A stretch of 64,000 nt of DNA from CAJCIS01 sp965276755. Lineage in GTDB: Bacteria; Pseudomonadota; Alphaproteobacteria; Acetobacterales; Acetobacteraceae. The first letter of the stretch is position 1. Each line of letters begins with the position of its first letter. Shown here piece by piece: positions 33,541-41,621 of the stretch. Below the pieces are notes generated by a model, which did not search any database, was not told the DNA's origin, and saw only the letters and a list, made by a program, of their open reading frames with translations. The stretch is taken from assembly GCA_965276755.1 (NCBI GenBank), contig OZ255625.1, positions 3,286,001 through 3,350,000 of the forward strand. Direction: 5' to 3'. Position numbers and translations under genes: made by a program.

Positions 33541-34785
33541 GTGAGCGAGCTTACGCTTGAGCAAACCATAGACGCCTGGCTGCCGGTTGCCCGCCGGCAG
33601 ATCGTGCCGCGGTTTCCTTCTCGGCTCGAAGCCGCGTTCCAGGCCGATCATGCGGCCTCCAGGCTGCTGGCGCTTCGCGTGGGCGCGGTGGTGGGTACAC
33701 TTTCGGGCATTCTGGTCCTTCCCTCCGTCTGGCGCCTGATGCCTGACGCGCATGCCGCGTTCATTTGGCTATGGTGCCTGGGCGGGCTGGGCACGGGCAT
33801 TGTGTCCAGCCTGATGCTGTCGACGCGGCTGCCCATGGTCATCCAGGAGGGACAGACCGCAATCGCCGCGGTCGTTGTGGGTGGCTGGTTCACCGCCACT
33901 ATGGTCAGCACCCATTTTCCCCAGCCGGCCGTCTATCTGGGCGGCATGCTTCTGCTGATCATGCTGGACGTTGCCGCCGGCGGCTTCCGCTTTCCCGTGG
34001 CAGCACCCTACGGCGTTGTGGTGACCGCCATGTTCGGCTTTGGTCTGTGGCGCATGGCTGGATCCTTCACGGCGCTGGATTCCGTTCTGCTTCTGATGAT
34101 GGCCAGTTGCACAGGCTTTGCCCTGTTCGGCTGCTGGCGCGTGGAGAGCGAAACGCGCCACAGCTACGCGCGCATGCTGCGTGAGCGTTTGCAACAAAAG
34201 GCGCTGAGTGCCCGCAACGCCGAGTTGGACGAGCTGACGCTGCGTGACCCGCTGACCGGACTGGCCAACAGGCGCGCCTATCAGATCTGGCAGACCGACG
34301 CCTGGGCGGCCGCCGAAACGGCAGGCATGCCCGTCGGCCTCGTCATGGTGGACATCGATCACTTCAAGAAATTCAATGATTATTACGGCCACCCCGCCGG
34401 CGATGGCTGCCTGCAGGCGGTGGCGCGCTGCATGGCCGAACAATTGCGCGGCACGACTGACCTGGTCGCGCGCTTGGGCGGCGAGGAGTTTGCGGTCCTG
34501 CTGCCCGGCGTGTCCCTGGCTGCCGCCTCCGATGTGGCGGAGCGGCTGCGAAGTGCGATCGAGGCGATGGAACTGCCCCATGCGGGCTGTGGTGCGGGCG
34601 ATACGGTCACCATCAGCTGCGGGGCGAGTGCGACCGCGGCGCTCCCGGGCATCACTCTGGAGGACCTCAACAGTGCCGCAGACGTGGCGCTTTATGAGGC
34701 CAAGCAGGCGGGCCGGAACCGCGTGTGCCTGGGCGAGCGATTCATGCCTGCCTCTTCATGTCTGGCTCAGGGGGCATTGCCGTAA
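33541..34785 (+). CDS. Membrane-bound GGDEF diguanylate cyclase
   Basis: About 414 residues: a cytoplasmic N-terminus, six or so membrane helices (residues 40-200, for example VVVGGWFTATMV and GGMLLLIMLDVAAGG), then a GGDEF domain with RDPLTGLANRRAY, VDIDHFKKFNDYYGHPAGD and the active-site GGEEF near residue 312. It should make cyclic di-GMP from two GTP. The autoinhibitory RxxD site is absent, because GTTD occupies it. AAGGGA seven bases before GTG 33541 supports that start; TTG 33454, ATG 33478 and ATG 33517 are also in frame. The sensed signal is unknown. Confidence 0.9.
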   Translation: MSELTLEQTIDAWLPVARRQIVPRFPSRLEAAFQADHAASRLLALRVGAVVGTLSGILVLPSVWRLMPDAHAAFIWLWCLGGLGTGIVSSLMLSTRLPMVIQEGQTAIAAVVVGGWFTATMVSTHFPQPAVYLGGMLLLIMLDVAAGGFRFPVAAPYGVVVTAMFGFGLWRMAGSFTALDSVLLLMMASCTGFALFGCWRVESETRHSYARMLRERLQQKALSARNAELDELTLRDPLTGLANRRAYQIWQTDAWAAAETAGMPVGLVMVDIDHFKKFNDYYGHPAGDGCLQAVARCMAEQLRGTTDLVARLGGEEFAVLLPGVSLAAASDVAERLRSAIEAMELPHAGCGAGDTVTISCGASATAALPGITLEDLNSAADVALYEAKQAGRNRVCLGERFMPASSCLAQGALP

Positions 34786-34851
34786 CGCCGGCGCGCTTGT
34801 GCTGCGGCCGGGCCACGCGCTACTGCGCGATTGGCCGCCCTTAGGAACACG

Positions 34852-36576
34852 ATGCAACAGCGCGTCTGGGACAAGTCCCGCCTGCCGTCCCGCCATGTGA
34901 CCGAGGGCGCTGGCCGGGCGCCGCATCGCAGCTACTATTACGCCATGGGCCTGGATGCAGCCGACATCGCCCAGCCCTTCGTGGGTGTGGCGACCTGCTG
35001 GAACGAAGCGGCACCTTGCAACATCGCCCTCAGCCGCCAGGCCCAATCGGTCAAGAAGGGTGTGAGCGAAGCCCATGGCACGCCGCGCGAATTCACTACG
35101 ATCACGGTGACCGACGGCATCGCCATGGGCCATCAGGGCATGAAATCCAGCCTGGTCAGCCGCGAGGTGATCGCCGATTCCGTCGAGCTGACCATGCGCG
35201 GCCACAGCTACGATGCGCTGGTGGGCCTCGCCGGCTGCGACAAATCGCTGCCCGGCATGATGATGGCCATGCTGCGGCTGAACGTGCCCGCCGTCTTCAT
35301 GTATGGCGGTTCGATCCTGCCCGGGCGCTTCCACGGACGCGACGTGACCGTGGTCGATGTCTTCGAGGCCGTGGGTCAGCACGCCGCGGGGGCGATGTCC
35401 GACGAGGATTTGTTCGAGCTGGAATGCGTCGCTTGCCCCAGCGCGGGCGCGTGCGGCGGGCAGTTCACGGCCAACACCATGGCCATGGTCAGCGAGGCGA
35501 TCGGGCTGGCGCTGCCCGGCTCGGCCGGTGCGCCGGCGCCCTATGAGGAGCGCGACCGCTGGGCGGTGGAAAGCGGGCACGCGGTGATGGATTTGCTGGC
35601 GGCCAACATCCGCCCGCGGGATATCGTCACGCGCCGGGCGCTGGAGAATGCGGCCGTTGTGGTGGGGGCGACGGGCGGCTCGACCAACGCCGCCCTGCAT
35701 CTGCCGGCGATGGCGCACGAGGCGGGGATCGCCTTTTCCATGCAGGATGTGGCCGAGATCATGCGGGCCACGCCCTATATTGCCGACCTCAAGCCTGGTG
35801 GGCGTTATGTGGCGCTGGACGTGCACCGCATCGGCGGCATTCCGGTGATTCTGAAGACGCTGCTCGATGGCGGGCTGCTGCACGGGGACTGCCTGACCGT
35901 GACCGGGCGCAGCATGGCGGAGAACCTGGCCGATGTGGTGTTTCCCGCCGATCAGGACGTGATCTTCCCCATTCATACGCCGCTGAGTCCGACCGGCGGC
36001 GTCGTTGGATTGCGCGGCAACCTGGCCCCGGAGGGCGCCATCGTGAAGGTCGCCGGCCTGAAGATGCAACGCTTCGAGGGTACGGCGCTGTGCTTCGACA
36101 GCGAGGAGGAGGCCTTCTCCGCCGTGCAGGCGCGTGCCTACAAGGCGGGCGATGTCATCGTCATCCGCTACGAAGGGCCGCGCGGGGGGCCGGGCATGCG
36201 CGAGATGCTGTCCACGACGGCGGCGATCTACGGCCAGGGCATGGGCGAGGCGGTGGCGCTGATCACGGACGGGCGCTTTTCGGGCGGCACGCGCGGCTTC
36301 TGCGTGGGGCATGTGGGGCCGGAGGCCGCACTTGGCGGGCCGATTGCGCTGCTGCGCGATGGCGACGCGATCGTGCTGGATGCGGGTGCGGGCACGATCG
36401 AGGTTTTGTTGGACGAGGGTGAGCTTGCGGCAAGGCGCGCGGCGTGGGCGCCGCGGCAGACGCAGTATCAGTCAGGCGCGATCTGGAAGTTTGCACAGTT
36501 GGTGGGGCCGGCGCATCTGGGGGCCGTGACGCATCCGGGGGGGACTGCGGAGGTGCATTGCTATGCGGATATTTGA
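34852..36576 (+). CDS. ilvD: Dihydroxy-acid dehydratase
   Basis: Third enzyme of branched-chain amino acid synthesis; it dehydrates 2,3-dihydroxy-isovalerate and -methylvalerate. The 574-residue product has the three cluster cysteines in WNEAAPCN, LAGCDKSLPG and PSAGACGGQFTANTM, plus the C-terminal ITDGRFSGGTRGFCVGHVGPEA. The length fits the family, and ATG 34852 begins at MQQRVWDKSR. It is followed by T-rich hairpins and a convergent gene. Confidence 0.96.
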   Translation: MQQRVWDKSRLPSRHVTEGAGRAPHRSYYYAMGLDAADIAQPFVGVATCWNEAAPCNIALSRQAQSVKKGVSEAHGTPREFTTITVTDGIAMGHQGMKSSLVSREVIADSVELTMRGHSYDALVGLAGCDKSLPGMMMAMLRLNVPAVFMYGGSILPGRFHGRDVTVVDVFEAVGQHAAGAMSDEDLFELECVACPSAGACGGQFTANTMAMVSEAIGLALPGSAGAPAPYEERDRWAVESGHAVMDLLAANIRPRDIVTRRALENAAVVVGATGGSTNAALHLPAMAHEAGIAFSMQDVAEIMRATPYIADLKPGGRYVALDVHRIGGIPVILKTLLDGGLLHGDCLTVTGRSMAENLADVVFPADQDVIFPIHTPLSPTGGVVGLRGNLAPEGAIVKVAGLKMQRFEGTALCFDSEEEAFSAVQARAYKAGDVIVIRYEGPRGGPGMREMLSTTAAIYGQGMGEAVALITDGRFSGGTRGFCVGHVGPEAALGGPIALLRDGDAIVLDAGAGTIEVLLDEGELAARRAAWAPRQTQYQSGAIWKFAQLVGPAHLGAVTHPGGTAEVHCYADI

Positions 36577-36583
36577 AGTAAGC

Positions 36584-36694
36584 GCTTCTTTTTGAAAAAA
36601 GAAGCAAAAACTTTTGTCAGTTGGCGTACGCGGTGTTGCAAAGCCAGATCCCTACAAGACAAAAGTTTTTTGGTTCTTTTTTTCAAAAAAGAAC
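36584..36694. terminator. Double hairpin within a larger palindrome, bidirectional terminator
   Basis: Inner hairpins are GCTTCTTTTT/AAAAAAGAAGC (36584-36605) and GTTCTTTTTTT/AAAAAAGAAC (36673-36694). Between them, CAAAAACTTTTGTC near 36605-36618 pairs with GACAAAAGTTTTTTG near 36658, enclosing about 38 bp. It separates convergent ilvD and the GNAT-like gene. Confidence 0.75.
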
Positions 36695-36705
36695 TGCTTG
36701 CTTAC

Positions 36706-37857
36706 CTATTCCTGCCTAAAGGGCGAGTATTCGCTCAGTCCTTCCATTTCGGTCAGTCTGGCTGGGCGTTCCTGATCGAGAAAATCGGCGATCGCCCGGC
36801 GGAGGCCGCGATGGGCGATCCAGTGTGCCGAATAGGTGGGGCAGGGCAGGTAGCCGCGCTGGATCTTGTGCTCGCCCTGTGCGCCGGCTTCCACGCGCGC
36901 CAGGCCTTGGCTGATCGCGAAATCGATGGCGCGGTAATAGCAAAGTTCGAAGTGCAGAAAAGGATAATCGCCCAGGCAGCCCCAGTTGCGGCCGTAGAGC
37001 GCGTCCGCGCCCATCAGGTTGAGCGCACCGGCCACGGGCGCGCCGTTCTGTTGGGCGAGCATCAGCACGACCGCATCGCCCAATTGGCGGCCGAGGAGGG
37101 TGAAGAATTGCGGCGTGAGATAGGCGCTGCCCCATTTGCGATCGACGGTCGATTCGTAGAAGCGGTAGAAGGCGGCCCAATGCGCGGCGGTGATGTCCCC
37201 GCCGCGCAGGGTGAGGAATTCCAGTCCGGAGCCGTTAGCGTCCCGCCGCTCGCGCTTGATGGATTTGCGGCGGCGGGCGTTGAGCGCGGAGAGGAAATGG
37301 TCGAAATCTGCATAGCCCTGATTCTGCCAGTGATATTGCACGCCTAGGCGCTGCAGCCAGCCGGCCTCGGCAAGCGAGGCGTAGTCTTCTTCCGTGCAGA
37401 AGGTGACGTGCACGGAGCTGAGTTTCATTTCGCGGCAGGCCTGGGCGAGGGCGTCGGCCATGACGCGCGCGGGCACGCCGGCGTTCGGGTTGGTCAGCAA
37501 GCGTGGACCGGGCACGGGGCTGAAGGGCACGGCGACCTGCAGCTTGGGATAGTAATTGCCGCCCGCCTGTTCGTAGGCGCGTGCCCAGCCGTGATCGAAG
37601 ACGTATTCGCCGTAGCTGTGGGATTTGGCGTACATGGGCGCGCAGGCCACCAGGGTGCCGGCCTCATCGCGCAGGGCGGCGTGGCGGGGCAGCCAGCCGG
37701 TGCGCGGGCCTGCCGAGCCGCTGTCTTCCACGCAGGCCAGGAAGGCGTGGCTGACGAATGGGTTGGCGGGCCCCGCGCAGGCGTTCCACTCGGTGGCGCC
37801 TATGTCGTAGATGGAGGCGTGCAGCTGGAGCGTCAGGCTGGGGGAGGTGTCCGGCAT
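36706..37857 (-). CDS. GNAT/FemAB-like acyltransferase (DUF482/COG3146 family)
   Basis: About 383 residues resembling the peptidogalycan-biosynthesis/recognition family: NPFVSHAFLACVEDSGS, AYEQAGGNYYPKLQVAVPF and SSVHVTFC of the first acyltransferase-like half, then LNARRRKSIKRERRDA and ALYGRNWGC...LHFELCYYRAIDFAI of the second. These proteins are thought to transfer acyl or aminoacyl groups, but no member's reaction is certain. ATG 37857 is chosen; ATG 37920 and 37941 would add 21-28 residues, and no ribosome site decides. Convergent with ilvD. Confidence 0.82.
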   Translation of the reverse strand: MPDTSPSLTLQLHASIYDIGATEWNACAGPANPFVSHAFLACVEDSGSAGPRTGWLPRHAALRDEAGTLVACAPMYAKSHSYGEYVFDHGWARAYEQAGGNYYPKLQVAVPFSPVPGPRLLTNPNAGVPARVMADALAQACREMKLSSVHVTFCTEEDYASLAEAGWLQRLGVQYHWQNQGYADFDHFLSALNARRRKSIKRERRDANGSGLEFLTLRGGDITAAHWAAFYRFYESTVDRKWGSAYLTPQFFTLLGRQLGDAVVLMLAQQNGAPVAGALNLMGADALYGRNWGCLGDYPFLHFELCYYRAIDFAISQGLARVEAGAQGEHKIQRGYLPCPTYSAHWIAHRGLRRAIADFLDQERPARLTEMEGLSEYSPFRQE

Positions 37858-37927
37858 GGGCTTGGAGATAGAGGGGCGGGCGCGCTTGAACAGGTTAGCC
37901 CGAAGAGCGCGCAAGGTCATGCGGGGG

Positions 37928-38104
37928 TCACGTTTGAGCACGGTCCTGGTTTGGGCCGAAGACGCGCATCACGCCGATGTCGCCGGCGGTGTCGTTGCGT
38001 CCGGCGTCCGGCTGCAAACGGTATTGCACCCGGTATCCGCCTCGGCAGGGGAGCTCGCGCACGCCAGGATGGTCGCCAAACGCGTAGAGGCATGGGTGGT
38101 CGCG
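37928..38104 (-). pseudogene. C-terminal gene remnant cut by element B
   Basis: A minus-strand frame reading RDHPCLYAFGDHPGVRELPC then GYRVQYRLQPDAGRND and ending at 37928 looks like a protein C-terminus with normal codon use. Its upstream part dissolves into element B, with no start. The opposite frame over the same bases is also open, so the assignment is uncertain and no family is recognised. Confidence 0.4.
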
Positions 38105-38105
38105 C

Positions 38106-38228
38106 AGGGCCAGGGGCTCTGCCCGTGGACCCCGCTGGTGGCAGCGCCTCCAGACCTTCATATTCCTGAAAAGAAAGAAAAGGTTCTAAGGACTTGTCCT
38201 TAGCGGGGTCCAGGGGCAGAGCCCCTGG
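38106..38228. repeat. Element B palindrome
   Basis: GGCCAGGGGCTCTGCCC and the right half CTAAGGACTTGTCCTTAG then CCAGGGGCAGAGCCCCTGG enclose AT-rich DNA with ATTCCTGAAAAGAAAGAAA. Confidence 0.88.
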
Positions 38229-38269
38229 CCTTCGTTTGTGTCTTTTCAAAGCAAGATGTGTGAATGCGG

Positions 38270-38306
38270 TAGGGTCTGGGGGGGGGGATGGCACATCCCA
38301 CCCAGC
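38270..38306 (+). repeat. Element A, single right arm (degenerate)
   Basis: AGGGTCTGG with an expanded G-tract, then ATGGCACATCCCACCCAG, lies just beyond the stop of the ester hydrolase gene. Confidence 0.82.
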
Positions 38307-38312
38307 GCTTTC

Positions 38313-40214
38313 TCAATGCGCTACTGGTAACTCCACAAAACTCCCCTCCGCCCCCGTATCGAACACGTGGATCGTCGCCGCCTGATAATCCCCCGCTTTT
38401 GCGTCGAATATATTGGCCACATAACTCTGCGGGTTGCGGTCATACAGCGGAAACCAGCTCGACTGCACTTGCACCATCACGCGATGGCCCGGGAGGAAAA
38501 CGTGATTCACGTTCGGCAGCGCGAAGCGGTAGGTCTGCTTTTCATTGGCCGGAACCGCCGCGGGATCGGAGAAGCTGTTGCGATAACGCCCGCGCAGGAT
38601 GTCGGCCGAAATCATGAGCTGATAGCCGCCCATCGCCGGTGTTTGCGCGACCACATCAGGATAGACGTCGATCAGCTTGACGACGAAATCGCCGTCCGTG
38701 CCCGTCGTTGATGCAACGAGGTTGGCCACCGGCTCGCCGGCCAGCCGCAGCGGCGCGGTCAGTCGGTCGGACGTGAAGGTGAGCACGTCCGTGCGCGTGC
38801 TGGCGGGGCGCTGATCGGTGACCAGCCAATTTGTCCAGTCGGGGCCTTCACCGTTGGCGAGCATGTGGATTGGCCGCGGCACGAAGGGGATTGGCTTGGC
38901 GGGGTCGGCGACATAGGCGGCATAGCCCGGGCTGCCGGTGCCGGCATCGAAGCCGAGCTTGCCGCCTGGCGTCAGGTAGAGCGGGCGGCGGTCGGTCGCG
39001 GCGGGCCAAATGGGCAGGCGCTGCCAATGATTCGCGCCGGTCTGAAATGCATTGACCGGCGCCACATCCATGGGCGGGGCGTCATCGCGCAGGAAATGAT
39101 CGAGGAAGGGGCGTAGCATGGTCGTGCGCCAGGTGAGTGAGGCGTCACTGTCGAAATGGATGTCGCCGAGCGCGCTGCCCTGGTCGATCGCCTGGCCGTG
39201 GTGCCAGGGGCCAAGCGTGAGATAGAGTTTGTTGTCGGCGTCGGCCGGTTTCAGTGCTTTGTAGACCGCCAGCGCGCCGTAGATATCTTCCTGATCCCAC
39301 AGGCTGTGCACCAGCATCGTCGGCACGGTGAGTTTTTGCGCCGCGAGCAGTTTGTCCACCGCTTGCTGTTGCCAGAATGCGTCGTAGGCCGGGTGCGCGC
39401 GTATCTTGGCATAGAACCCCATTTGATTGACGCCGCGCGAGGCGGCCAGCGCATCGCCTGGTCCTGCCTCCAGGAACGTATCGTAATCGTCGTAATGATC
39501 GGTCCAGAATTTCTCGTCGTTGGCGCGGGTGGCTTCCTGTTCGTAGATGTAATTGATGCTGCCGAGCTGGCGGAAGGCGCCGCGGTGGAACCAATCGTCG
39601 CCGATCCAGCCATCGACCATGGGATTCATCGGCACGGCGACTTTGAGCGCCGGGTGCGGGTGGATCAGGCTCATCAGCGTGGTCCAGCCATCGTAGGAAA
39701 TGCCGATGGTGCCGACGCGGCCATTGCTTTGCGCCACGTTCTTGGTCAGCCAGTCAATCGTGTCGTAGCAATCGGTGGCGTCGTCCACCTTGGTCGGATT
39801 TTGCGGGCCGATCGGCGGGCGGTTCATGACGTAATCGCCCTCGGAATGGTATTTGCCGCGTATGTCCTGGACAACGCGGATGTAGCCGGCGGCGATGATG
39901 GCATCAGCGGCGTTGTCGTAGCCGTCGAGTGCGCCGATCAGGCGGGCGGAGGCGCCGTAGCTGGTGAGCTCGTCCGCGTTGTAGGGGGTGCGCGTCAGCA
40001 GCATGGGCGCGTGGGATGCGCCGCGCGGGATCAGGATGATTGTGTGCAGCTTGGTGCCGTCACGCATGGGGATCATCACCGCGCGGCGTTCGTAGTCGAA
40101 GGACTTGGTGCGGGGGGTGAAGTTGGCGGGGGTTTCGGAGGGGAGGGTGGTTGGCGCCTGGGCGGCGGCTTGGGTGGCGGTCAGGAGCAGGGCGGCGATG
40201 AGGGCGTGGCGCAA
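38313..40214 (-). CDS. Secreted alpha-amino acid ester hydrolase-like S15 (CocE/NonD) hydrolase, copy A
   Basis: The 633-residue protein has signal peptide LRHALIAALLLTATQAAAQA and an S15 alpha/beta hydrolase domain with QDIRGKYHSEGDYVMNRPP, the nucleophile GISYDGWTTL, MVDGWIGDDWFHRGAFRQ, the acid LWDQEDIYG and the His region GPWHHGQAID. A jelly-roll C-terminal domain ends WFPLYDRNPQSY. These blocks match alpha-amino acid ester hydrolases described from Acetobacter, which act on beta-lactam side-chain esters. The start is TTG 40214, with GGAG about 10 bases upstream. Periplasmic or secreted. A close paralogue lies 1.4 kb away. Confidence 0.88.
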   Translation of the reverse strand: MRHALIAALLLTATQAAAQAPTTLPSETPANFTPRTKSFDYERRAVMIPMRDGTKLHTIILIPRGASHAPMLLTRTPYNADELTSYGASARLIGALDGYDNAADAIIAAGYIRVVQDIRGKYHSEGDYVMNRPPIGPQNPTKVDDATDCYDTIDWLTKNVAQSNGRVGTIGISYDGWTTLMSLIHPHPALKVAVPMNPMVDGWIGDDWFHRGAFRQLGSINYIYEQEATRANDEKFWTDHYDDYDTFLEAGPGDALAASRGVNQMGFYAKIRAHPAYDAFWQQQAVDKLLAAQKLTVPTMLVHSLWDQEDIYGALAVYKALKPADADNKLYLTLGPWHHGQAIDQGSALGDIHFDSDASLTWRTTMLRPFLDHFLRDDAPPMDVAPVNAFQTGANHWQRLPIWPAATDRRPLYLTPGGKLGFDAGTGSPGYAAYVADPAKPIPFVPRPIHMLANGEGPDWTNWLVTDQRPASTRTDVLTFTSDRLTAPLRLAGEPVANLVASTTGTDGDFVVKLIDVYPDVVAQTPAMGGYQLMISADILRGRYRNSFSDPAAVPANEKQTYRFALPNVNHVFLPGHRVMVQVQSSWFPLYDRNPQSYVANIFDAKAGDYQAATIHVFDTGAEGSFVELPVAH

Positions 40215-40324
40215 GGCGGTGGTCTCCGGATTGTCAGCACAGCGTGCGTTGTTGTCGGGACGCGGACAAGCGTGCGCCGCGGCCGATTTTCAGGCCGGGA
40301 TGGCAAATACCGGCCGGAAGTGCT

Positions 40325-40345
40325 GTCTAGACACCGCGTCTAGAC
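40325..40345. promoter_or_regulatory. Candidate VapBC operator: two GTCTAGAC palindromes
   Basis: GTCTAGAC at 40325-40332 and 40338-40345 (13 bp apart) precede the antitoxin gene. A copy of the pair with the first site mutated (TCTGGAC 41203, GTCTAGAC 41215) lies in the duplicated remnant downstream. Confidence 0.55.
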
Positions 40346-40361
40346 ACAGAAGGCCGACGCG

Positions 40362-40577
40362 TTGGCGCGCAGCCTGGCACGCCTGACCGGGGAGAGTATG
40401 ACCGAGGCGGTCACGATCGCCTTGCGACAGCGGCTGGCTCGAGAGCGAATCCGGCACGAGGCGGCGCGGGATCTGCCGGCCCGAATGGCCGCCTTTTCCG
40501 AGCGCCTCCTCGGTGACTACGACATGCGCCCGGTCAGCCGGGAGGAATGGGATGCGGCGTTGGGCGAGGAGGGGTGA
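40362..40577 (+). CDS. vapB: VapB-type antitoxin (Rv0623-like), N-terminus missing
   Basis: The frame encodes LARSLARLTGESMTEAVTIA then RQRLARERIRHEAARDLPAR, the helical core of Rv0623-type antitoxins that neutralise VapC. The family usually begins with about ten more residues (a strand like ALSIKNPEAD) that form the DNA-binding ribbon. Here an in-frame TAG lies at 40341-40343 and the only start left is TTG 40362, giving 71 residues. The antitoxin may have lost DNA binding while keeping the toxin-binding C-terminus. Its stop overlaps the vapC start (GTGA). Confidence 0.78.
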   Translation: MARSLARLTGESMTEAVTIALRQRLARERIRHEAARDLPARMAAFSERLLGDYDMRPVSREEWDAALGEEG

Positions 40578-41005
40578 TTGTCCTCGACTCCTCGGCAGTC
40601 ATCGCCATCCTGTTTGCCGAAGCCTCGGCGCCGGCGCTGGTGCAAAGGCTCGCACTCGATCCTGATCGGGTGATGTCGGTCGCCTCCTACGTCGAAACCG
40701 GCGCCGTGCTCGCCGGTCGGCGGCGTGGCGACCGGTTGCGTGCCATCGAGGATCTGAACGCCTTTTTGAGCGAAGCGCGAATTTCGCTGACGGCCGTGGA
40801 TGAAGCGCAAGCTCGGATAGCGTTGTGGGCACGTGTCCGGTTTGGCCGCGGCATGGGCCATGGCGGCGTGCTGAGTTTTGGCGACACGTTTTCCTATGCG
40901 CTGCCCCGCACGCGTGATGCGCCGTTGTTGTTTGTCGGCGAGGATTTTCCGACCACCGACGTGATTGCGGCGCTCGACGTCAGCTACCGCCAACCAGCGT
41001 TGTAA
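40574..41005 (+). CDS. vapC: VapC-type PIN domain ribonuclease toxin
   Basis: The 143-residue PIN-domain protein begins IVLDSSAVIAILFAEASA (first acidic residue Asp), has SYVETGAVLAGRRRGD (Glu) and LSFGDTFSYALPRTRDAPLLFVGEDF (two Asp), the four-acid metal site of VapC toxins that cut tRNA or rRNA. GTG 40574 overlaps the antitoxin stop by 4 bp and has GAGGAGGGG immediately upstream. All catalytic residues look intact, so the toxin is probably active. The pair lies between two copies of an ester-hydrolase 5' region. Confidence 0.92.
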   Translation: MIVLDSSAVIAILFAEASAPALVQRLALDPDRVMSVASYVETGAVLAGRRRGDRLRAIEDLNAFLSEARISLTAVDEAQARIALWARVRFGRGMGHGGVLSFGDTFSYALPRTRDAPLLFVGEDFPTTDVIAALDVSYRQPAL

Positions 41006-41032
41006 GCGTAGCCCTGTTGTACAAGACGCGGC

Positions 41033-41225
41033 ACATCGCGCGGCGTTTGTAGTCGAGGGCGGCGGTGAGGGCGTGGCGCAAGGGGGCGGTCTTTGGCTGG
41101 CTGGCAGCGTGCGTTGTTGCTGGGGCGGGGGCAAGGCACGCACTCTGGCGTTTTGCCGGCTCGCACCGACCGGGCTGGCACCTTTTCTGGCCAGGCGCGT
41201 TATCTGGACAGCACGTCTAGACTGG
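41033..41225 (-). pseudogene. Remnant of a third ester hydrolase gene (5' end and upstream DNA)
   Basis: On the minus strand from TTG 41081, LRHALTAALDYKRRAM repeats the start of copy A (LRHALIAALL...FDYERRAVM) with about 29 codons missing between AAL and DY, and then loses homology. Upstream of it, CAGCGTGCGTTGTTG and the GTCTAGAC pair are shared with 40215-40349. It is a degraded direct duplicate of about 190 bp on the far side of vapBC. Confidence 0.75.
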
Positions 41226-41276
41226 AGGGCGACGTAGCGATGAGCGCTTGTTCCTCAGACATCCTCGGAGAGAGAT

Positions 41277-41567
41277 ATGACCGTTTACGCCCTGATTGAA
41301 CTCGAAATCACAAGTATGGATGGGATGGGTCCCTACATGGCATCCGTATCGGACACGGTTGCGAACCACGGCGGCAAGTATTTGGTTCGCGCTGGAAATA
41401 CGGAAATCGTCGAAGGCGGACTTGGAAAATATCCCGTAAAGGTCGTTCTCGAATTTCCTTCGATGGATGCAGCCAAGAAATGGTACAACTCTGCTGATTA
41501 CCAAGCAATTCTCCCTCATCGCCTGGCCAGCTCAAAAGGCAATTTCGTCTGGGCTGAGGGTGCCTAG
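41277..41567 (+). CDS. DUF1330 family protein
   Basis: This 96-residue dimeric alpha/beta-barrel-like protein reads MTVYALIELEITSMDGMGPY, GGKYLVRAGNTEIVEGG and VVLEFPSMDAAKKWYNSADYQ, the standard DUF1330 pattern. GGAGAG lies about six bases before ATG 41277. Members of this dimeric ferredoxin-like family have no agreed function. It is a single gene, and its base composition is a little lower in GC than its neighbours. A shortened element A arm follows the stop. Confidence 0.9.
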   Translation: MTVYALIELEITSMDGMGPYMASVSDTVANHGGKYLVRAGNTEIVEGGLGKYPVKVVLEFPSMDAAKKWYNSADYQAILPHRLASSKGNFVWAEGA

Positions 41568-41572
41568 CGGAA

Positions 41573-41609
41573 ACGGGGGCTGACGTATAAAATCAGCCAC
41601 CTCTTCCAA
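41573..41609 (+). repeat. Element A right arm, shortened, with an internal substitution
   Basis: ACGGGGGCTGACGTATAAAA then TCAGCCACCTCTTCCAAC has the CTGACGTA...TCAG insert seen in other variants, but the first G/T block is missing. Confidence 0.6.
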
Positions 41610-41621
41610 CTTTTCCTGAGG

